From: Brachionus koreanus | Lineage: Eukaryota; Rotifera; Eurotatoria; Ploima; Brachionidae | Assembly: GCA_016987375.1 (NCBI GenBank) | Contig: PJRA01000263.1 | Span: 3,505,279 to 3,569,278, forward strand | Length of the DNA stretch: 64,000 nt | Direction: 5' to 3' | In this document: positions 43,237-56,700 of the stretch, one piece after another | How the letters are laid out: each line of letters starts with the position of its first letter | Position numbering within the stretch: the first letter of the stretch is position 1 | Program-made: the position numbers and the translations under genes | The notes under the pieces: generated by a model | What the model was told of the DNA's origin: nothing | The model's database searches: none | The model's input: only the letters and a program-made list of their open reading frames with translations

Positions 43237-44512
43237 CTAGTTAAAAAGCATGTAAGGCAGATATTTTCGACAAAAAGCTTTGTATTTTTTTAAAATCTAT
43301 TATTCTTTTTTTATTTATTTAAATTTTAAAATTATCTTTAAAAAATAAAATTATAATAGTTTTTTTATAAAATATTTTTTAAATTAAAAAAAAGTTAAAA
43401 AAAAATGCTGTTTGCTTCTAGTGTTAAAGCACAAAGACTTTGTTCTTCAATTTATTTTACAAAAAAAGGTAATAGTTATTTATGGTGGGTTCTTCGTAAA
43501 TTGTATTTTTTGTATAAAAATAAAAAAATTCCAATTTAAAAATAAACTAATTATAACATGTATATTTTTTAATTTTATAATTGAAACCAAAAAGTCAAAA
43601 AGTATTAAATATATTGAACAAATAGTATTAAAAGGGCTGAAAAACCAGTTTGGGTCTTTATACATTAATCAAACTCTTTTTGTTGCTTTTTTTCTAATTA
43701 AAAAAAATATTTTTGATAAGTACAAAAAATCGGCTTAGAATTTTCCTTTCACTGAAAATCCTCATTTTCTAAAATTTCTCATTGTATTCTAAAAATATTG
43801 TTGTGATATTAGAATACTTTTTTTGTCTAAAAATACTTAAGAAAAATCAAAATGATTTTTTAAAAAATAAAAATACTCTTTAATGAAGAAAAAAAAATTT
43901 TATATTTATTAAATAAAATAAATATTTGATTCCAAGCTCCAGATTTAGGCTTGCTCTTTTAGGTTTGAAACCTATTGGATTAAAACTGTAGTCTATTTTA
44001 GTCAAATTTCTTTTTTCTGCAATACTAATTATATGAACACAATTATATTCTTTCAATTAATTTTTACAAGTACAGGATTCATTAAATATCTCTTCGAGAT
44101 CAATCTTTTTTTTTTAATCAGCTTATATTAAAGAAATAATTTTATATTCAATAAGTTATTTTGTTTAGTGCAAGTAAGTTTGTTTCATTAAAGTATTTTT
44201 GGTATATGATGTGATAAAAAGAATTTAAAGCCGAAAAATTCTATTGTATGTAAGTCGAGTAAAAGTTAAGATAATACTGCACTAAAAAAGCTCATAAGAC
44301 AAAAATGTTACATAGTTTTAATATTTCAAATGTATTAGTTGCTTGTGCAAAAATTTATGCCATAATTCAGTCATTACAAAAAAAAATTAAATTTAAATTT
44401 AAAAACAAACCTTAATAAAATCAACCTTACCAGCGTTCCAGCGTCAATGATAGTTTTGCTATGCTATACAAACTAATAGATTAAGAAAATCGACTAGATA
44501 AAGCATTCCATA
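43237..44512. other. Spacer upstream of ARID2
   Basis: AT-rich. An ORF at 43412-43738 is hydrophobic and built on A/T runs; no splice or family evidence supports it. The right end must hold the ARID2 promoter. Confidence 0.4.
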
Positions 44513-47500
44513 ATGGAAAATCAAAATGTATCCAACGAAAACAAGCCGATTTTCGAGCCTTTATTGACCAAGAATTCTGATAATGATATAAAATTCAAAA
44601 AACTCAAAAACAAAGAAGAGTTCTACAATCGTTTGATTGAATTCCACCGACACAAAAATGTAAATACTCCAATAATCAATTTTCCTACTTTAAATGGGAA
44701 ATTGTTAGATATTAAAAAACTCTACAACATTGTAATTAGTCATGGAGGCTGGGAACGCGTTTGCGAAAAAGACAAATGGAACGACGTAGGTCTCGAGCTA
44801 GACTCCAAACTATTCAAATCGTGCCTGAACGGAGGCCATGCTCTCAAAACAATCTACATCCGCTATTTGAGCATGTATGAAAAATTCGATTATCACATGT
44901 CGTACGGGGCTAGTCTTAGTCAGGGCGCTAGTGTTTCGTCTCTACTAGATCCCCTGCACAATTTTAACCAATCTCTTCCGCATTCTATGAGCGTTAATGT
45001 TATTTCATCAAATTCGGGCCAAACGGATCGACAAAGTTTGGGATATCACAAAAATTCAGTACCTAATTTAGACGACACATTAGACCCGGACTTAAACAGA
45101 AAAAGATTTAGCTATCTAACTGACTTGACGCCCATGAACTATTCATATTCTCAGCACAATCCTATAGCCGGCTACTCCAGCTCACACTTTAATCCTAATC
45201 CATACGAAAAAATCGAAATTTCTTTAATTAGTGGTTTGCCAAACGAAATTGATTTTATTTTTAATACTCTGATCTTAATGTCTAGTGAGGAAAGCAATTC
45301 GTTCAAAGTTTACCAATCGCCTAGGCTTATTAGTCTTATTTTGGCACATGTGGGATTTTTTGGAGAGAAAGACAAATACAATTTGAGACCTTTGTATGAA
45401 AAACACTGGTTTAAAGGAGCAATGCCTTCTAAACTAGATAAACAGGAATTGTTTGAAAAATTTTTGTCCAACGATGAATTGAAGCTATTGAGTGAAAAAT
45501 ATGAGAATTGGACAAGTGAAGCCTATGTGAAAAGAGATTTTGACAAGTTTTGGATGTCATTTGTGAAAATACCTGATGAAGATTTTGGTCAACGAGAACT
45601 TTTGAATTCAATTTTGCCACAAAGTAAAGAAACATTTGAAAAATCAAATGATGTTTTTAACTTGGCCATGGTTACTAACGATTTTTCTGATAATCTGACT
45701 GAATTCAGAGCTGAATACAAACGCATTGAACAAGCTTTGGTCATTTTAAACAATTTATCTTTCGAAGATATAAACGCTGATTTTATGACCAAATGTCAAG
45801 TTCTTTTCGAATTTCTTATTGCTTGTTTGTATTGCACTAGTCAAAATTTTGAAATTAGAAAGCATGCATTGGATATTCTGGCAAACATAAGCCGAAAGTT
45901 GAAGCTCAGATTTCTAAGCGATAAACACAAACGAATGCTTCTTAATGCCATGTACCATTTGATAATAGGTCAAGAGGAAATAAACTATTCGACTTTTGAG
46001 AGCAAAGATGAAACTTTGTCTGGCAAAGTATTTCCCCTTATGGATAGATTTGAGGTAATTCGCGGCCTAGAAATTCTAACTAAACTGTGTGCTCAAGAAC
46101 AGCTTGACAGTTTGACCGATGAAGATTTTTTAAATAATGAAAAAATTATATCCAAATATAGTGTTGAGTTCAAGGATGGCCAAAGTGTGTTGCTATTAGA
46201 GAGAATTTTTTCACGCATCAAAGAAATATTGCCGGTGCAAGATCTCCTTATCTTGTTGCACTGCCTAGAGTTTATATACAACATAAGCCAGTATAATGAG
46301 TATATATGTAATTTGATAATGAATTGTATGGAAAAAAATGTGGTTCAAGATGAAAGACAAGAAAAATTTATTTCAATTTTGGTTAATTTTCTATCGCTTG
46401 ATATGTCTCACTTTGAGGTGGCTAGTGATTCAGTTGAGCAGATTAAAATGTATAAAATCATGCCCAGCAACGGACAAATTGTTTCGGCTACTTCAGCACA
46501 GCAAAGTACCAATCAAAATCCTCTAATGAATGTTCAGCAGCAAAATTTTAACCAAAAAACACCTTCTTTGTTACAGCAAACACTGAACAATCAGCAATTG
46601 AATAAGCCTCCTCAAGTTCAAAATTGTAAGTTTCATTTTTAAAAATTGTAATGATTTTTTAAGCCAAAAATTGCTTCTTTAAGAAAAAGAAATAAGTAGA
46701 TTTTTTTAATAAAAAATCTACAGACAAATATTTATCCCTAAAATTGTTTTTTTTCCTTTTTTACTCCTTGTGAAACATAGGGTCATTACTTTTGATTGAA
46801 TTTATTTTATTTTTGACTCAGCAACCGTTTATAAATTTTCTATGGCAATTGAAAAAAAATAAAATTAATTCATCTAAAACGTACATAAAATTCATTTAAA
46901 TAAATTTTAATGTTTTAAATTTGAAATAAAATGAATCTAATGACTTAAAACAATTTTCATATTTAGCATATATTTTAATCATTTTAGAAGTTTCCATTAA
47001 ATAACTTCTTCTTAAAAAAAATTCATGAATTCATGTATAAACTGCTTATATTGAAAATTGTTTTTGTTTTATTTACTTCTTAGTTAAACCAGGTCCTATT
47101 AAAACTCTGATATTTGTTTTATTTTTAAAATTCAATATATTTATTTAGTTAAAAATCTAACCCTCTACTAATTGCCATATTCCTTCAGTGAATATTAATG
47201 AGCTTTCAAAAATGTATCAAGTTCTATGGGAAGCTAAGTTTTTAAGATATTTAGATTTAAATTAAAGACATCAGTAATTTCGAGAATCAAATTAAAAAAA
47301 TTCAAATAGGACATACTGTTCAGAATTTTTCAAAATTTTTTAATATCCTATCAGTTTTCGTAATTTAAAAATTATTTTTAGCAGTTAAAAGGATAATTTA
47401 AATACGGGACAAAAATTTGGTTCCAATGATTCACATTTAAAAAAAAAAAAAAATCATTAATAAAGATTTTAAAATATCTAAAAAATTTCTAAAACCAAAA

Positions 47501-49669
47501 GATGTTTTTTTTATTTTTTTCTAATTTTTGAGCTAGTTTACATTTTTTTTATTTTGAATTAATTTTTTTCATTTTTAGTTCCAATTAAAGTACAGCCTGT
47601 GATAAATAGTGATCAACAAGCAAGGACTATCCTAAGAAATTGGTAAAATAAAAATATTTGAAATATTAAAACAATCTAAAACCAACTTAAAATAATGAAG
47701 GTTATTGACATGCTTTCAAACAGATGCCAACTCTGAACTATCAAAAACTCAACTTTATCCATATTACCAGCAAATTTCAAAGTACAACAATTGGCCTATT
47801 CTTACCATCCCAGTATTTTTCGAAATTTTAAAGTTTGTTATCTTTTTAGCCTAAAATTATACCTATTGACCATGAAAATAATAAATAACTTTATATAAAA
47901 ATATAAAAATTGATACTTTTTTAATTTGTTAGATTTTCAAAGGTTTGGATCAATTACATTATTTCAAATTAATCATATTCTATCATAATACATTTATTGT
48001 CAATAGATGATAATTAATATGGAAAAATTAATTTAAATTGATTTGAATTTAAGCACGACATTTCCGCATCTCCGCTACGATGAAGAAACAAATAAATTAC
48101 ATGGCTTAAAACTCGTTTTAAATTTAAAACAGCAATTGGAACTGAAAGAAAAATTTGCATCCATTAGAATTGAGCCGATTGGAAGTGCCCAATCGGCTAA
48201 AATAAATTTAAATGAGAATAATGAGCAAAAAATATTTGAAGACAGTTCCAAAAATCAATTTCCATTGTCTCCGCTCCCAGCAGTTTCAATTAATATGCCG
48301 TCTATTGGCATGCCATTATTGACGCCTCCACCACCATTAGAAAATTCAGATCAGAATATCCTTAGCAATGAAACAAATAAAACAAATATAAATTCTTGTA
48401 AATTTAAAGAAAATGGAGCAGAAGGTGAATTGATTAGTCAAAATGAAGACAGTTTAATGTCAAATTCATCGTCAGCAGCTTCGGGCGTTTCAGCTTCAAA
48501 CTCCAATTTATCCAACAAAGACTCAAAGTCGGACGAAAAAGCTAATAAAGAAAATAACTCTGATTTAAAGCGAAAAATTGATTTAAAAGATACAATTGAA
48601 ACAAAAGCATTGACCAAGTTACTTAACGAATCGTCTCAAGACTCTAAATCTGACTCGTCAAGCTCATCAAGTCCTATTAAGAAAAAAAAACTAAAAATAA
48701 ATGAAATGGAAGATTTTATGAATAAGCCAATGGCGCCTATTACAATTGTGTCAAATCAACACTCTAATAGCATTCAGGTTCAATTTAAAAATGAGGCAGT
48801 TAAGCAACCATTTTTGATCGCACAACCAATTGTAGCTAATCAGTCTAATCAACAAATAAATCAAGTAATGCCTCAAACTATGACTCAGCAACTTCCTCAG
48901 AATATTCAATTCGTTCAAGTAAATCAAGCTGATCAAACAAACAATAAATCTTCAAATGGAAATTATCTGTGTGAATGGAACAATTGTAATCAATATTTTC
49001 CAACAGCAAAAGCAACATATGTTCATGTGTGCAAAGCTCATCTTTTAAGCACTGATTTTGGTAGTGATGCTGAAGGACAGCTGTGTTTATGGGCAGGCTG
49101 TGATCAAATAAAACGCCAAAAATGGTCTTTGGTTAATCATTTACAAGTGAGTTTTTTTTTAATATTTAAATAAAAGTAATTAATTAATTTTTTTAATTTC
49201 AAGGAAAAACACTGTAGTGAGAATGCTATGAGAAATGCAATGATTTTTAGACAACAGGGAATAATAAAGGCTGTAAATAGTCAAAATGCAATAGCCAGTC
49301 AAATAAATTACTCAAAAGATGCAGCATTATTTGCAATCCAAAGGCACCATCGTCTCAAAAAAGAAGATTTTATTGTAAAATTATTTTTACTTCATAAATT
49401 GAAATTTTTTTCAAATTTTAATTCAAGTCAGCCCAAGAAGGTCCAATCACAAAAAGTATCAGGCTTTTGTCTGCTTTAATTTTAAGAAATTTGGCTAGAA
49501 ATTCTCAAAAAGCAAAAAAGTAAAATATCAAAACAAATTAAATTAATTAAATTAATTTTGTTTTTTAAGAATTATACAAAATTATGAGGCTCAATTGACG
49601 GTTATAGCTTTTGATTTACTTGAATCGTCTGGGGCGATATCAACTTGTTTATGGCATTTAACTCATTGA
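44513..49669 (+). CDS. ARID2: ARID2/BAF200, DNA-binding subunit of the PBAF chromatin remodeller
   Basis: Seven exons (44513-46625, 47579-47642, 47701-47832, 48054-49146, 49204-49374, 49428-49519, 49570-49669) give 1254 residues, with all phases consistent. ARID2 targets the SWI/SNF-type PBAF complex to chromatin in the nucleus. The ARID domain spans about residues 28-125 (FYNRLIEFHRHK ... GGWERVCEKDKWNDVG). A helical repeat region follows to about 640. An RFX-type winged helix is split over exons 1-4 (NWLLTCFQT, LYPYYQQI, FFEILNTTFPHLRYD). A Ser/Asn/Gln-rich middle leads to two C2H2-like fingers (CEWNNCNQYF, CLWAGCDQIK) with the EKHC continuation. The C terminus EGPITKSIRLLSALILRNLA matches the vertebrate end. 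It is shorter than vertebrate ARID2 (about 1835) because the disordered middle is reduced. Intron 1 (953 bp) is long; the others are 50-221 bp. Confidence 0.93.
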
Positions 49670-50767
49670 AAATGTTCCATTTAAAATTTGGAAAAAAATA
49701 ATTCCTTACTTCAATAGAAAATTGTATATTTCTTTTAATTTTGAATTATTTTTCTCAAAAATAAAAACTATCCTTTTGTTTTGGTATTTAATTAGATTAA
49801 ATTTAAACTGAAGATTCTAATTTTACATATTTTGAATTTATGCAACTAGTCAAGAGATTTATTTAACAAAAAACTAGAGTTAACTAACCTATTTTTTAAT
49901 GCGTCTAGCTAATTTTTTATGCGTTTATTTCAGACAATTTTCAAATTTGGCTATTTTAAATTTAAGGATTTACCGAACCATGAATATAGCATATTAGTCT
50001 GAAGATTAGATAACAATATATCTGGAATAATTTAAAAATAAAGTTTGCATAAAAAAAATACACTTAAAATAGCTTAAAAAATACTTATTGATTTAACAAT
50101 TATTAAAAAAAACTCTAAATTAGAGTATTAATTTGTTAACTAGTGGGACTATGTCTTTAAACTCAAAATATGTATGAAAATTTCAAAGGTTGTTTGCAAT
50201 CTTACATTTTAAATTTTGATGTTTTAATGAAATTTTTTTAATATTGTATTCCGAAAAAAACTAAGATTTACTGGAATGATAGTGCATTAAAAAATTAAAA
50301 AATATGTTTTATTAAATTTTATTTTTATGAATAAAGAATTATTGATTTTTAACTAAGAGTATAAGTAAATGAAAAAAATCACTTTTTTTAATTAATAAAT
50401 TCATAGGAACTTTTTAAAATTCAAAAAATTTCTTCGTTTTAATATTTCGTTTTAATTGTCTATTTAAATAATCACGATTTATTTTGTAAAAAATCACATG
50501 ATTTTTTTTCTTTTGCCCAAATTTTCTTGATATCATATAATTATAAAAATGATAAATTAACATTAAATTATCTGCGCAAAATTAACTTAAACATAGAATC
50601 AGAATATTTCAAAATTTAATTTATAAGCTAAATTTGAATTAAAATTTGCATTTATCAAGAAAAATATTCGGATTCGAAAACTCATATCTTTCATATTTAA
50701 AATTATTCATTTTTTTTTATTAATAAAGACAAACTAACTTGGAAAAAATCGCATATTTGTAATTTAA
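49670..50767. other. Spacer between ARID2 and EPG5
   Basis: AT-rich 1.1 kb with no gene. It contains the ARID2 3' flank and the EPG5 promoter; no discrete sites are called. Confidence 0.45.
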
Positions 50768-53700
50768 ATGGCCGAAGCTATAAAAGAAATAACAAAACAG
50801 AAATTAGTAATTTTTACCTTGTGTTCTTAGGATTTGTGTACATAAATTATTTTCTATACAGACGTCCAAAACCAAACAAAAAGAAGAAAACGAAATTAGC
50901 AAGGAAATAAATGATGAAAACATAGAAAAAAGATTAAAGTCATTGCGCAGTTTTGTAAATAATATCGAGCCTAGTGCACCCATTGGACAAAATGCAACAG
51001 CACCTCCAATTTCCGACTCTTCAGAGGTGCAAAATCCACAGCCTTCAACTAGCAATGATTCGAAATATTATGATGTAGTATCTGAACAAGCTTTAAAAGC
51101 GAAACAGAGAGAAAATGATAATTTTTCAGGCTTAAATTCAACTTTGGCAAATATTAAAATAGAAAATGAGCCGCCAGTGATAAAAAATGCGGCAACTGCA
51201 CCAAATGCTCCTTTAGTAGAAGATGTTAATATTGACAAAATAAAGGAGATGAACAAACTTCAATATCCAAAGCTAAATTGGAACCAAACGAACGAGCAAG
51301 CCTCAATTGATTCAGATTTGGCACGATTTTACGAAAGCGATCAATTATGCAAAGATCTGGAAGTCTACTACAAGTGTAAAGTTATTTCTAAAGATGTATT
51401 CAATGAAAAATTAATTTCGGATTTTGTTAAGACTCATTCGAACTTGTCCGATTTTCAATACGATCCATCCAATTCTAGCTGTCACTATAAGCACGATTTT
51501 TTCGAATTGGTTCGTGATTACTACGAAGCAAGGTGCTTGGTTATTAAATGTGAGCGACACATAAACGAGTACAAATGGACGACCATTACTGAACAAATGA
51601 GCAAAATTTGGTCATTTGAAAAATATACTATTGAATCATTTGGAATATGTGGCGATCAGCAAAGGTGCAGGCACGAACTAGTCAGCGAAAAAGCATATCT
51701 CAATCAGCTTGAATTGAATAAATTACAGGACATGTTTTACGAATTGAGATTTAATTTGATCAAAAATGGCCTCATAAGCTCACAATTTTGCTCTAAATTA
51801 GCCAGACTAAAGCTAGAGTCTTATCTACATGATTTTATGCATCGCTTTGAGGATAATAAAAATTTTGACCAAGAAAACTATTCAAATATGAATCATCAGC
51901 TGAAAATTTTGATCGATATACTTTTCTATTTCTATCGTAAAGTATCCAAAACAGTAAATCAGGGAGCAGAATCTGGAGCGAAAAGCGACCAAAATGATAT
52001 CTATTATGAAATTGACATGGAACAAACAGAGGAACGAACCAGACAAATAGAAACCGAGGAGGATGAGCTGGAAAGTGTACACGATGAAGTTTTAAAATCA
52101 AATTTAGTAGATTGGCTTAAGACTTTTTGTTCTCTTCTTCTAAATGTATCCAACAAAAACAGAGTTGACACACTCAAATCTCATAATTTAAATTTGATTA
52201 CAAAATTTTCAACAATTCATTTTGATAATCAATTTTATGTACTTCAACATTTAGTGCGAATTCAAGATGCCCTCAATTTTAGTAATTTAATACAAGTGCC
52301 ATTTTTGTACTTGGAAAATCAAAGCGAAAATGCTCAACTTTACAAATCTCTAAGTTTAAATTCATCTAAATCAGACGGAATTATAAATCTCTATTTTGAT
52401 TATTATTTAAAACTAATAGCATCTTTTTCTTATGATATAATGTATAGGCAAGAGTCATTAGGTCTTAGCAAACACATATTGGACAAGCTAAAATCAAAGA
52501 CACATCAATCTAGTTTAAATTCTTTGTCTGAACAAACAAATGAGCCGTCTACGAATCAATGGCAATTCATAGATCTTGAAGGAGAGCCAGAATCTTTAGA
52601 GTCCATTTTAACGGACATCAATGAAGACGATCTGATCAAATTGTATTATCAAATTCCTTTTAATAATTTATTCTCATTTCTTTGGATGTATTTGGAATAT
52701 CAGGCCAAAAAGCCACGTGAAGAAATGAAAATATCGGACACAAATTTTCGCAAAAATTATGTTAGCATGAAAATTATGTCCTTTCTGGACAACCTAGCTC
52801 GTTTGAGCATTCGCAGTCTTTTGCTATACAACCGGCTTAAGTTTAAAAATTTTTCAAAATTAATAGGCAAAACTCTGAGAGAAATTGTCAAATTTGTGTC
52901 AACTTTGCTAGCTCGGAACGCAAACATGGACACTTTGAGAACACATTATGACAATTTTGTCAAAAGAATTTTCTCTACCATTATTTACAGCCCGCTGCTC
53001 AAGTCCATTAGATGGACCATACTGAATCAATTTAATATAGGAAAACTAAACTTGAAGATCAAGTGGCTTTTGCTGAGCATAATGTGTGGTATCGATGTTT
53101 TTCATCCTAATTTTGAGCTTGAATTCAATTCAGAAATAACCCATCCAGCCGAGTATATAAATCAATCGCTACAAAATGATTTAGAGCACATATTGGTCAA
53201 AAATTCATCGAGTTGTAGTGACATAGAACTTCTTTCTTTTTTGAAGTCGTTGCATTTTTTAATCGATTTAGACTCAGGTGTTCAAAATTTGATTAGCGAA
53301 GAAGCATTTTTTATGCATCAAGTAGTCAAAGTTATATTTCAAATCTCCTATTGCTATCCTAGTACACAGGATGTTTGCTACAAAGAGGGAAATTCTATCT
53401 TGTCGGCTGTGACTTTGGTTTATCCGAGTCTAATAGGTACTATTCTAAACGAGATAGAAATTAATTTGGAAAAAATAGGCAAAAAAAGCTTATTTTTGTG
53501 CGCTGATTTGCCTTTTGACAAGTGGTTGCCTTTTATTGATTTGAAAAAAGATCTCTATTTTATTCAAAAATGCATACTACAAAATGTGCCCAATTCTATT
53601 TTGTTTCGATTGGCAACGAATCTAATTGATGGTTTAAATTTTAAAATGAATACACAGGAAAAAAGTCAAGCCTATTTGAATAATGCTGATTTTAAGTCAA

Positions 53701-56700
53701 AATCATTGATTGGAACTTATGGACTTATAGATCTAGGCACTCTGATTAAAATAAAAATTTCTATTATTTTATTTGAACTACACTCAAGACTAACTAATTA
53801 CTCCTATTTTTCTAAAAATAATGATGATTTATTTGGAACAGCATGCAATTTTGATGAGTTAAGTCAAAGCTATTACAAATTGTCTAAAGAAAAGCGTGTA
53901 GATTTAATTTACTGGATTTGGTCAACGTATTACAGAATGAACTTATTCATTAAAATAGACAGCCTTCGACTGGTTGATTATTTAGAAGATTTGACTGACA
54001 TTTATTCACCTTCGAGTGAAAATTTTTTAACAAACAAATATTTGTGTAAATTTTATCAGCTCTATTTAAGCTTTGGACATCAAAGTGATCTAGCATTGAA
54101 TAGCTTGGACTCTGAGTCCACTCAAACTTTAGTCCAAACCGTCCTACAGCCAAAGTGTGCCTTGGAAAGCTATCTTAGACTAGTATACACCTGCTCGGGC
54201 AATAATTTAAATGAAATTTTTGATCATTCGAACGAGCTTATTCAAAATATCTTGAATGTGAATAAAAAATTTGGTTTAAACATGACCAAAGTATCCTATT
54301 TGGTCACATTCGACTGGTTCGATAATTTACTACGCAAGTTTTTAAGCACAAATCGAGTCGAAGAGTTTCGTCAATATGTCCTAAAAAATTTGTACAAAGT
54401 TAGCCAAATAGTTCACTTGTTGTTCTCGTTTAATCCATCACAAATAAAACTAAGCGAGAACTATTGCGCAAAATTGGAAAAAAATCTAAAAAAATTTCCT
54501 TCGCCAAACGCTTTTGAATCCTATTTGCTAACATGGACAGAAATTTTGGTCAAATCAAACAAAAATTGGCACAAATACAAAAATGTAGTAAAAATTTTGG
54601 ATTTTTTGCTGTGTTGGACATTCAAAGCATCATTGTCAAACGGACTAAATATAATAAATTTAAATATTTTTGAAGAAATTTTAGCATTTGTTAAATCAGA
54701 CTTTGGAATAAATAACCAAAGTGGCGTACATTTATCGGAAACTTCGGATTCTCAGAGCAATTTGGCTCAATCAGAGGCTCAAAGCACTGCCTGGTTTCAG
54801 CCTTCATTCAACTGGCTTAGCAATTCTCTTACCTATGTGGTCAATACAACAACTAATCAATTATCAAACACAATGGGCGCCGCAATCGGAGCAATTACTG
54901 GTTCTAATAGTGAATTTTTTGAGTCAAATGTTTACAATTTTACCTATGATAGAAAAATATACAAAGAATGTCCGTATGTAGGTTTTTATTTAAGCTTATG
55001 TGAAGAAAGAATCGAGGCTCAATTGTCCTTGTGGACTGTATTCAGATCTTTTTTGTTAGGAATCAACGATCCACTCGGAAATTCAATAGAAATGACGCCA
55101 GGCAATCTAAATTCAGTTTCTTTTATAGAAAACTGCTGGAAAAAGACCTTGTCTTTGATAAACAAGACAAATGGTTTAACTCTTAATTTTGCACCCCAAC
55201 GGCTTATGCTGTTCAAATGGTGCGAAAGAGCAATTGAGTTAGATCACGACCATACAATGTTGATACTTTATTGGCAAAAGTTTTTTAACATATACTTGGA
55301 TAAAGACTATCATTCTGTACTGAACCAATTTCATAGATCTAATTTGAATGAATCAAATCCTAATGAGCATCAAGCACAATCTGTCACTTTTAAGCTATTC
55401 ACTAGCACTTCTCAAATGAACTCATTGCTTAAACAAATGAAAAAACACCTTGAGCTAACTAGTCAACACTATGCATACCGCGAAAATCATGATCCGCGTA
55501 TAAATGAACTAATGAGTAAATTATTCTACGCGCTGTCGCTTTGGATAGATGAAACCAGACTTCACGATCCTAACCTTTACTTGCCAGCTCTGCCCAATCA
55601 CTACCAGCCATATTTGCTCGGAAAGGTTTTCAGCAATAGTCCGGACTTATGGACCGAGTTTATCGAAGTTAACAAATTGATTTCTCATTTGAACACAATT
55701 GGTAAATCTGGTGAAATAATTAAATCAAACAGTACATCGAGTCTTAGTCAAATAAGCTCGTCAATGAGTCAAAGTGCGCTTTTTTTCACTCAAACTGACA
55801 GATTAGTACAAAAAATGGCTTCTCTTGACGAGCTTAATTTTGACTTTAAATCACCACTAAAAGATAAATATGGCGATTCAATTGAAAGCATGATTCGTGT
55901 CGAGTCAGTAGGTGCCAGATCGTTTAGAGACGAAGCTGACCTAATACTAAACATTAGCGATCATTTAATCAAAAATATATTCAAGTATAACAAAGATTTT
56001 ATAAATCATAATCTCAATCATATGCTTAAATTAGATGAAAAACTAACAAATAAATATCTAATACATTTGTGGCATAATGAATTGTGCGAAAAGTATGTAC
56101 AAGTTAATTGTACAAGTCTGGTAAATCCAATGCATCAGTGTTCTAGGCCAGCTATGGTCAAATTTGTGTATGAAGTAGCGACCAAACGAGATCAGTTTAG
56201 ACATGATATTAGAGAAAATCGAGCCGGTTACGAAAAATTAATTTCTAATTTTTCCGATTTGAGTGGTCAGTCAAAATTTCCTCACGACGAAATTGTCTCA
56301 TCGATGGTTGCTTTGAGTCAATTGATCAAACGTTTGCTTAGAAATCACCATTACAATCCATCCGAAGAATCAAGCAACGGATACATTCTAAGCAAGCTGT
56401 TCTACATGCTAATTGACTTGTACGAAACTCATATGAATCATCCAAACGATGTTCTCAATCCGGCCAAGTCGATTACAACCACTCAAACAAAAGCAATTAA
56501 TTTGACCGGATGGTCGATTTTGTTCAAAAACAGCGATTCACTAGAACAAATAAATGATCAATTTAGCGCTGACTCAATTCATTTGTTCATGTTCGATTTG
56601 ATTCATTTAATAGGCAGCAATTTTATACACTCGAGCAACGGTGGTCGTCGATCGCCCAACTCATTTAGAAAGACAAATCAACTAGTTTTGTTGGAAAAAA

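Noticed and set aside
43412..43738. 108-codon hydrophobic ORF
   Set aside because: Built on A/T runs (Phe, Ile, Lys), with no family match, no promoter and no conserved motif.
48751..48936. Antisense ORFs within ARID2 and EPG5 (for example 51835-52101, 57628-57852)
   Set aside because: Shadows of long coding exons with strong family evidence on the plus strand.
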